The position numbers and the translations under genes are program-made. DNA of 64,000 nt from Gossypium raimondii (Eukaryota > Streptophyta > Magnoliopsida > Malvales > Malvaceae), in the NCBI RefSeq assembly GCF_025698545.1, contig NC_068566.1:2463362-2527361 (forward strand), written 5' to 3'. This document shows, piece after piece, positions 52,190-64,000 of this stretch (position 1 is the first letter of the stretch; the number at the start of each line of letters is the position of its first letter). Below the pieces are notes generated by a model. It did no database searches, was not told the DNA's origin, and saw only the letters and a program-made list of their open reading frames with translations.

Positions 52190-52670
52190 TGATTCGCAGA
52201 ATCTTGATATTTAAAATTTGTTTCATGAAAAAAAAACTAAGTTGTAGGAAAGAAAGGGAATGAGAGCTTTCAATTGGTGTAGACGATGCGAACAGAAAAG
52301 GTTATACAACAACGACCTAATGGCTTAAATGAAAACTTTTGATTAGTTTAGTGACCATTTTGTAACTTTTTGAAGTTACAAATAACGATTTTAACTTTCT
52401 GCGAAGAGAGAAGGCTATATAACAATAATTTTAACAATCTAATGAATTAAATAAAAACTTTAAAATAGTTTAATGATCATTTTGTAACTTTTTGAAGCTG
52501 TAAATAATGATTTTAAATTTTTGCAGATAGAGAAGGCTATACAATAACGATTTTAACAGCTTAATAATTTAAATAAAATTTTTTGAATAGTTTAGTGACC
52601 ATTTTGTAACTTTTTGAAGTTGAATAACCAAAACATAAATTTACCAATAGTTTAGTCAGTAGTAGACCCA
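52190..52670. repeat. Truncated M1 MITE whose right end is tandemly triplicated (122-bp period)
   Basis: GTAACTTTTTGAAG occurs at 52362, 52484 and 52606, exactly 122 bases apart. Each is preceded by a related block (GAGAAGGCTATA..AACGATTTTAAC..AATAGTTTAGTGACC). The corresponding region upstream of copy A has one such block. Noncoding. Confidence 0.85.
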
Positions 52671-52838
52671 AGATTAAATCATCAAAATGCAGGGAGCTCT
52701 ACTAGAATTTTACAAGAAAAAAAAAAAAAAAGATAGATGGGAAAACGGAAAAAAAATATGTTAGATATCCGTCAACGGACCAACGCCTAGCGGCTAAAAG
52801 CCTCGTCCCTCTCCTTTTGTGAGAGGCCAAAGCTGTAA

Positions 52839-57006
<4,168 letters not shown>

Positions 57007-58554
57007 CATGCCAACTTCACGGTGATGATGTTAAGGCATGGCATCTTCGTCTTTCTTCATATGCATGGTTAGATCCTCATCCCTTTATAGAATGACAGAA
57101 GATTAAAGTCTCTTTATTTATTTTTTCTTGTGATTTTCATGTCTCCCCCAAGGGAAATGTTTATGTTTTATTTTGAATTATATCATATTTGTGTTTTTCC
57201 TTTTCAGATGAAGAACAGTACTGAATTACATGTATGATACTATTATTTATGTTTTAATTCATCCTTTTAATGCTCTCTGTTAATTTCCTTTATCTATTAG
57301 TTAACTCTGCGTTATCCTTTTTCCCTTAATATAATTATTTTTGTGTGTGAATAAAATTATGCTTTGTAAAATATTAGATAAAGTTATGAATTTGATTCTC
57401 TATTATGCTCCAATGTGGGATTTAGTCTGTGTATTTCAATTTGCCGTAGTTTAGTCCCTGTACTTTTTATAAATATCATTAATTAGATCAATGGTTTCTT
57501 TACTTTTATATTTGTTATTTATTTTGATAAAATGTTTGACGCGTTCTTTTTAATAAAAAATCTGGATTATGGGCTAGAACATGTGTTTTAAGAAGAATCC
57601 ATGTAAACGTTGTGTTAATTATGACTTCAAAGTTATATAATTTAAGTTTTTGGGTGGTTAAAATTTATATATATATATATTTTTTGTTTGTGTAGTTTTG
57701 AATATTACAAATTTATCAATCAAAACCAAAATTTTCTTTTTGATTTTCAATATTGAATGTTAAATCGATTTGCATTGAAGATGTATTTTTCTACTCATTG
57801 ATTGGTATTATTTATTATATTTATTGTCAAATCGTTTTTGAAACTCATTAGTTGTATTTAAAAAAAAAACTTAACACAGTGAAATACTTAAAACATTTAA
57901 ATAATTCAATGAAAAATTTTGAATTATAAAATAATTTTGAAGTTGAGTCATTAAAATTTAATAATTTTAAATGTAATATACTTATTAATTATTTTTACTA
58001 ACGAAATTTTAATAGAAATAATTAATTAACAACATTATAAAAATAATTAATCAAATTACGTTGAATTAAAAAATGTGTATATATATATATATATTAAATC
58101 ATGACTCAACTTTTAGATTAAAAGATATTAAGCGCATTTGGACCAACACTACAACAACGGTATCAAGTTACCAAAAATCATAACTCGATGAATAATGCAG
58201 TACATGCTTTGTTTAGGTGAAATGTGTCCCCAAATTCATAAAAGTATTTTCTCACCAATCATTGATGATTACTGAGGATTAAACATAAATTGCATCATCA
58301 TATAATTGGAGACAAATTTGGGACATGGGAATCCCATAGCTTACCTGCTTATTCAGACATTTTAAATTACGGCCCGACAGGTCGGCCCGGCAATTAGCGT
58401 GGTCTACATAAGTATTTATTTTCATTCCCGTCGGTTTCAACAAATTCAGAATTTTGTTTTTCCTTAATTTTAATCTTTTAATAATATAAATTTTTTCATA
58501 TTTTATAATAAATATAAAATTTTTAGGATACAAACGAATTTTGACTCATGAATA
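57007..58554. other. 3' UTR of copy B, then degraded MITE sequence
   Basis: Up to about 57260 the sequence matches the 3' flank of copy A. 57400-57480 (TTTAGTCCCTGTACTTTTTA) and 57690-57980 (AATCGATTTGCATTGAAGAT, TGAAGTTGAGTCATTAAAA) are decayed pieces of the MITE families above. (TA)n tracts lie near 57667 and 58078. No gene is seen. Confidence 0.5.
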
Positions 58555-58860
58555 TGGGGTATGAATGAGATATTAGTATTCATAAGTCATTTGAGTTCAA
58601 CTTGAAAAAAAAAAAACGTTTAAATTTGATTTAGTAATTATCAAACTTAGTTATTTATCAACTCGAATTCTAACATTTTTACCCTTATTATATAAAGAAT
58701 TTAAGTACGAAAAAACTTAATCGTGTTCAATCTTGAATACAAAAACGAAAAAACCGAATTTAATCAAACTATTCAAATCTCAAACTAAACTCGAACTTAT
58801 TATTCGATCAAACTCAAATCAAATTCCAGCTCAAAAACTCACTATTTGATTTAGCCAAAA
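58555..58860. repeat. MITE-like repeat, same family as 1338-1640
   Basis: TATGAATGAGATATTAGTAT then TCATTTGAGTTCAACTTG at the left; CAAACTCAAATCAAATTCCA at the right. No open frame. Confidence 0.5.
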
Positions 58861-59629
58861 CCATCCACTTGATACAAATACATAGTACAATGGCCGCTGA
58901 CATTGCTATCGAATTTATAACTTGTTGGTAAGGAAGTCAAATTGAATTATGAACCACAAAATTTTGAAAAAAAATTCAAATAAAAATTGGGTTAATATTT
59001 GATCCATTGAGAGCTTTTGATTTTATATATTATTAATAAAACATATATTATATAAACATTTTTAATATATCCTACATCATGTGAGTGATGATGTCAGTGG
59101 TGGAGTTAGGGGACTGATAGGGCTCGGTCCTCTTAAAATAAAAAAAAATTTCTTTTGAACTCTTTATAATTTATAAAATTTTAAATTAATAATGGTAAAA
59201 TTATACTTTAACCTCTCAAAAATAATAAAAATTTGATTAAATCTTTTAAAAATGATAAAAATATAAACGATTAAAATGATAAAATTATATTTATACCATC
59301 GTAACAATATATAATTTAATTTCGATGATGCATGTGCATGAGATTGTGATAATGACGTTAGGATTATGACGAGATTGTGATGGTGATGGGAACTGAACGA
59401 CGACGTGTAAGGCCTTCTGAATTTGGTCTTATCCTTTGCCATAGCCCTCGCTCTCACCATGTTTTTGCATGTGTCTTCTTACCATTATGTAGAGAAATTT
59501 TTTGTTTTTGCCTAGTCAACTGTCGACGTGGCACGTTTTACTGTCTTGTCAATTGTTTAGTTTATTTTTTTCTTTTTAAATTTAGTTTAATTTTGATTTT
59601 TAATTTACTACTTAAATATTTTTATTTTA
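58861..59629. other. Spacer with a GGTGGAGTTAGGGGA repeat fragment
   Basis: 59097-59300 (GTGGTGGAGTTAGGGGACTG, CTTTAACCTCTC) resembles one end of the MITE at 22242-22472. Frames at 59164-59460 and 59377-59661 overlap on opposite strands and show no family features. Confidence 0.4.
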
Positions 59630-59965
59630 ATTTGGTACTTAAATTTAGCTTAAATGTTTAATTTGATTATTAGATCAAATGATTTCATGTGGTCTAATAA
59701 ATGTTTGACACGTGTACTATAATAAAAAATATAGGCACTTAATTAGGATAAAGAAAATCTTAGATACTAAATTAAACATTGGAGTTAAACTTAGGGACTT
59801 AATCGGGACAAAATATTCAAGTATCAAATTAGAAAAAAACTTTGGTACCAAAGTGAACATTGAAACCAAACTCAAGTATTAAATTGAGACAAAAAAAAAC
59901 TTAGATTCCAAATTGAATATTGAAGTTAAATTTAAGTACCAAATAGTGCATTAACTCTTTAAATT
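59630..59965. mobile_element. MITE, family M5
   Basis: TTTGGTACTTAAATTTAGCT then TTAAATGTTTAATTTGA at the left; CAAATTGAATATTGAAGTTA then AAGTACCAAATAGTGCATTA at the right, inverted. Same family as 11095-11457. Confidence 0.65.
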
Positions 59966-60048
59966 TTAACTATTGGATCTAAACTATATTTAATTTTGTG
60001 CTTTCCACTAAAAAAATATTTTATTTTTAAATTACGAAAGTGGAAATT

Positions 60049-60565
60049 TACGCTATTAGGAAAACCACATCTGCTCTCATATTTCGAGAGTTCAACCCTT
60101 GCCTTGTCGGTACAATTAAAAGAATTTTTGACCTTTACCAATCGATTCTCAGCTCTTTCTCTGATATCTTTTGTTAAAACAGACAACAAAGGATCCAATT
60201 GGTTATCGGTTTGGATGAATCTTTTCACAATGACCTCTTTCTTTAAGTGTTGTTCAGAATTGACATAATGACATAATTGGAGGAACTACCATTGTTCTAA
60301 ACTCTAGGGGTTTCCAATTATTATCTATCCGCAGCTTCAGATTTACTAGCAAACTTCATGCCACAATTCTCATTTTTCATGTTATTCTTCTTTTGCTTAA
60401 ATCTTACAATACTGTTTTTTGTAGGCTACAGGGTCGTAACAAGAAATGGATCAACATAATTGTTGGATGCACTAAAATACGATAGAAACTTCAACCAACT
60501 TTCGAATCCATAAGATTCCTCGTTCAATATGTTAACATCAGACACCAATTAATAGACAACCATCA
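60049..60565 (-). pseudogene. Coding-like remnant of unknown family, two possible exons
   Basis: On the minus strand two stretches read like protein. The first, about 60530-60427, gives SDVNILNEESYGFESWLKFL and SYFSASNNYVDPFLVTT, ending at a GT. The second, about 60241-60056, gives EVIVKRFIQTDNQLDPLLSV, then LTKDIRERAENRLVKVKNSF and YESRCGFPNS, ending before GTAAAT. A stop codon lies just upstream of the first, and no clean acceptor joins them. I do not recognise the family. It may be a decayed gene copy or captured exons. Confidence 0.3.
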
Positions 60566-60739
60566 ACTAAGAAAAGAGACGATACAGTGAGTTACAAATG
60601 CTTCCAAAGCTTTCATTAGTTTTTCTTAACCATAGTTGTTCTTGATTTTGTACCCAAAAAAGAAATTACCTATGTTAAAAACTTCTCTCTCTCTCTCTCT
60701 CTTTTAAAAAATTAACATTACTATTTAAAAAACATCATT

Positions 60740-61040
60740 AATTTCTAGGTTTCCAAAATCGAATCACTAGTTGAACTAGTCAGGTCATCGATTTGCCAAT
60801 CCAATTGGCCCATCTGGTTCGATTGAATAATTCATTAAAAAAATTCAAAAAAATATTAAAAACTAAAAGAATCCATTCAACCGGTTCAACCACCCGATTC
60901 AACTAATTTTTTTCCCAATTCAACCGGTTCATATCGATTCTTAAGTCAACCAGTTTAGTGATTTTCTTCAAACCAATACCCTGACTGGTTCCCCATCTGA
61001 CCGGTTGATCCGATTTGGTTCAAACAACATTATTGATTAA
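60740..61040. repeat. Dispersed repeat with GGTTCGATT/AACCGGTT words
   Basis: ATCGAATCACTAGTTGAACT at the left and GACCGGTTGATCCGATTTGG at the right form loose inverted ends around an AT-rich core with TTCAACCGGTTCAACC. This type of noncoding repeat is common in dicots; a decayed relative is at 4720-5170. Confidence 0.5.
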
Positions 61041-61526
61041 TTTAAATAATAAATATTTTTTTTACATATTTTTCACCCCATAAATTAATCATAATCAAGG
61101 AAATTATAATCATATAATATCACTCAAATGTAGCAGCATGGTAATTTGAACTAAAAGAAGCTTATATTGGGTTTCATAAACTTCATTTTTTATTTCTATC
61201 TACATAAAACATGAACAACGAGGATCTAATTACAATGATCGATTATTTATGAACAAACTTACTGATCATTTAAGGTATGATTGTCGTGGAATGCTGGTTA
61301 ATGATTTTTGTCTATGATTTCTCTTACAAGTTCAGTTCTTTTAGGACAAATATTATTAGTTAAAATGTACTTTGGTTGTCTTGTAATTCTTCCCATTAAT
61401 AATTTATAATCTAAGGGTTTAAGGTTTTTAGGTCATCACGTCCAAAATAAAAAATAAAAATTTGTATTTTTTTTCCTTTAATGGTCTCTAATTATTAGAG
61501 ATACATATAATACAACATGATATATT

Positions 61527-61967
61527 TAGACCTGATCATAGGTTGGACTGGGTCGCGTTCAAGTCGGGCCTATGTAAAATTTTAGTTCGGCCCGACCCAA
61601 AAATGGGTTTAGAATTTTATCCAAGCTCAGCCCAAGTCCGCTCGTATTAATTTCTTTATTATTTTTAAAATTAAAAATTAAAAAATATTATACATCAAAT
61701 ACACTAAAAACATTAAAATACATATTTTCCAACAAATTGAAAATATATTAAAAAAAGTCTTTATACTTAAATAATACTAAGATAGTTGAAACTTAGCAAA
61801 CAAATGCTTCTAAAATAGTAGCAAAATTAATAATAAGACCAGAGTTATACAATATCAGGTTCATTTTGTTCAAGCTCATTTTTCGGGCCTGTATTTTTGC
61901 CCAACTCTCTCACATTTTGGGCAAACCTTTGGGCCTAGTCGAGTAGCCCAACCCATGATCAGGTCTA
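61527..61967. mobile_element. hAT-type MITE, family M9
   Basis: TAGACCTGATCATAGGTTGG and CCAACCCATGATCAGGTCTA (with one spacer difference) are near-perfect inverted ends. Flanking 8-mers GATATATT and GATAGATC agree at 6 of 8 positions, as expected for an aged duplication. The interior has TTCGGCCCGACCCAAAAATG. Confidence 0.8.
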
Positions 61968-62639
61968 GATAGATCATATACAAAAAAGAACCCAAATAAA
62001 AGTAAAGACACATGCATATAAATATTCTCTGATATCTATATTATTATTTAAATCTCTTATTTATTAAATAAAAAAATATTTAACTGAGTTGCTATCACAA
62101 GTCAATCAGATACCAACTCGATTAGAGAAATTGGAAAAATACTCTTCAGTATTTAGAACAAGTTACATTATCTAGGTATTTTAGTCTTTTACTTGAAAAA
62201 CAATAAATAGTTTACATATGGTGGGATTTGAACTCATGAAATTTGGATTCATAAAACTTTATCATGAAATATTTTGTACATTTTAATTTTATTATGCACA
62301 CTTTATTAGCTTCATTAATTATTGTGCATTTAATTTTTTAATTTAATATATTTATGTGTTTAAATTTTATTTTACTCACAATTTAATCTAATTTTTATTT
62401 TAATATTATACATATTATTAATTATTTTCAAACTATACATTTAATTATTCATTATATATCATTTTAAACACACCAATGTGTTCTAAATCCGTAATTATAA
62501 AAATTTCAATAATGTTAAGATTTTTTAAAAATATGCTTCATTTATAATGTTTGTGAAATTTAAAACATGATTGACTTGATAGACTATTATTGATAATGTG
62601 GTGTAATTTTAGTTTTAAATATATATAACTCTAATGGTT
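61968..62639. other. Spacer, AT-rich
   Basis: No gene. 62215-62245 (GGTGGGATTTGAACTCATG) is reminiscent of the complement of a tRNA-like B-box region and may be another SINE trace. Confidence 0.35.
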
Positions 62640-62760
62640 TGCCGAATGAGTTTTAATTTGATTGGTATGAGCATTATTGTTAATGTAGGAGGATGTGGGT
62701 TCGAGTGTGCTGAAACGCATTATTCTTCTATTTATGGGTTAGAAAAAGGCTATAAGTAAC
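62640..62760 (+). mobile_element. SINE-like repeat with B-box-like motif, plus orientation
   Basis: TTTGATTGGTATGAGCATTA, TGTAGGAGGATGTGGGTTCG, AGTGTGCTGAAACGCATTAT, then TTATGGGTTAG. GGGTTCGAGTG is close to the polymerase III B box (GGTTCGANTCC); the upstream TTGGTATGAGC would be the A-box candidate. This is the best preserved of four copies in the window. Confidence 0.55.
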
Positions 62761-62761
62761 T

Positions 62762-64000
62762 TGTAACACCCCAAACCCGGTCTAAACATTATGACCGAAT
62801 CTGGCGATGTCACATTGTAACACCCCTTACCCGTATTCGACACCGGAATAGGGTACTAGACATTACTAGAAGACATACATTTGCATTCGTATTAAACCGA
62901 GTTACAAAATTTCATCCGAATTAAAACTTTCAAATTATTAACATGCTTTTATAATTCTTTACAACATATCCTCGTAATATTATATTCATAACAAATAGGG
63001 CCTACGAGACCCAATATTTACTAATGTAATTCAAAGCTTTATTTCCATTTCATTCAATTCACAATTTCTCATGTTCACAATTCAAATCAATTTCTCAATC
63101 CAATATATATATTTCAATCATCTAAGAATATAATTCAAGTTACACAAACTTACCAAAGCTAAATTGCGTAAATATCAAAATTGTGGACATTTTGGTAATT
63201 CTCTATTTTCCTCAATTTCCACCCAATCTTGATATAAATTAATATTTCATTCAATTTATTAATTTAAATAATAAAATAATTCATTTCATGAAATTTGGTC
63301 ACTTTTTGACATCTTTACCAATTTACCCTTAAAATATTACTTTTATTCAATTTAGTCCTTGAACCTAAAACATGCAAATTGACCATTTTAATGAGAACTC
63401 ATGCTAGTTAAATAATCATTTATTTTCCTCCTCCTTCTCTCCATTCCACATCCTTAATGTATATAACATGCTTATATGTAACATTATCTATAATTTCACT
63501 ATTTATTTATTTGTTCATTCAAAGCTGTCCACTTGAGTCATAGTCACTAAATTATTTATATCTTGAGCTATGAAACTCCAAATTAAGATCCGATAAATTC
63601 CTATGAAACTAGACTCACATATATTCTTACCATAAGATTTTCATAATTTTTGGTTTATCCAATAAGTACAGTTTATTCTTTAAAGTCATCCCTGTTCTGC
63701 TGTCTGACATTTTCGACCCTTCTTTACTAAAAGTTAATTATCTTCTCGTACAGGATTCGGATGATGTTACCGTTTGTTTTTATTGAAAATAGACTCATTC
63801 AGTATTTTAAACACATAAATTTAAGCCTCTAATTATTTTTATTCAATTTTTGATGATTTTCCAAAGTCAGAACAGGAGAATCCGAATTCATTCTGACCTT
63901 GTCTCACAAAATTATTATATCTCATGATTTACAATTCCATTACTTAATAAGCTTTAATTCCATATTTTTTTTCATCCTCTAATTTGATTTCCACAATTTA
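62762..64000. mobile_element. LTR retrotransposon end(s), running off the right edge
   Basis: 62762-62815 starts TGTAACACCCCAAACCCGGT, and 62816 starts a second, longer TGTAACACCCCTTACCCGTA followed by TTCGACACCGGAATAGGG. This looks like one LTR inserted a few dozen bases into another of similar type. The remainder to 64000 has no open frame, fitting LTR rather than gag-pol. The end and target duplication lie outside the window. Confidence 0.65.

Overview
The window reads as nuclear DNA of a eudicot plant. Genes are split by AT-rich introns, spaced 1-14 kb apart, and separated by AT-rich sequence packed with short inverted-repeat transposons (MITEs), SINE-like copies and solo LTRs. Protein matches are to land-plant families. 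The style of several repeats (TGTAACACC-type LTR ends, the LTR starting TGTTGACACC) reminds me of cotton (Gossypium, Malvaceae), but that is recollection, not a search result. There are no prokaryotic signals, tRNA/rRNA genes or CRISPR arrays.

Eight protein genes can be modelled. (1) 1-777, minus: 5' part of a plant-specific Ser-rich protein that runs off the left edge. (2) 5750-9265, plus: five-exon DnaJ (J-domain) protein of 526 aa, probably organellar. (3) 11619-13178, plus: three-exon 78-aa C2H2 zinc-finger/SERF-like protein of the At2g23090 type. (4) 14892-15590, minus: two-exon 201-aa protein of unknown function with a YELHRLYRIQK motif. (5) 30583-32784, plus: four-exon secreted class III peroxidase of the PRX50/51 type, 330 aa. 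(6) 34679-35764, minus: single-exon 361-aa SAGA-complex ADA1/TADA1-like protein. (7) 41050-45133 and (8) 52839-57006, both plus: two ten-exon copies of the plastid-type casein kinase 2 alpha subunit (427 and 424 aa), a direct tandem duplication with an offset of about 11.8 kb. Both copies keep the same exon phases, the same GC-AG intron and the same intronic MITE.

Region by region: 1-5.5 kb is the left-edge gene plus repeats; 5.5-16.1 kb is a gene-rich block; 16.1-30.5 kb is a 14-kb repeat desert with one RNase H-domain retroelement remnant; 30.5-36.1 kb holds the peroxidase and ADA1 genes; 36.3-41.0 kb is a nest of mobile elements, including a 2.3-kb solo LTR with a perfect 5-bp target duplication inside a MITE; 41-57 kb is the CK2 tandem pair, with two minisatellites, a long-TIR MITE and a second solo LTR between the copies; 57-64 kb is repeats, ending in an LTR that leaves the window.

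The genes are functionally unrelated (chaperone, zinc finger, peroxidase, co-activator, kinase), as is normal in plants. The most notable structures are the CK2 tandem pair with its diverging second copy, an in-frame open extension beyond the DnaJ stop codon, the higher-order minisatellite between the kinase copies, and a dispersed SINE-like family with an RNA polymerase III B-box-like motif. I saw no clearly new multi-gene system.
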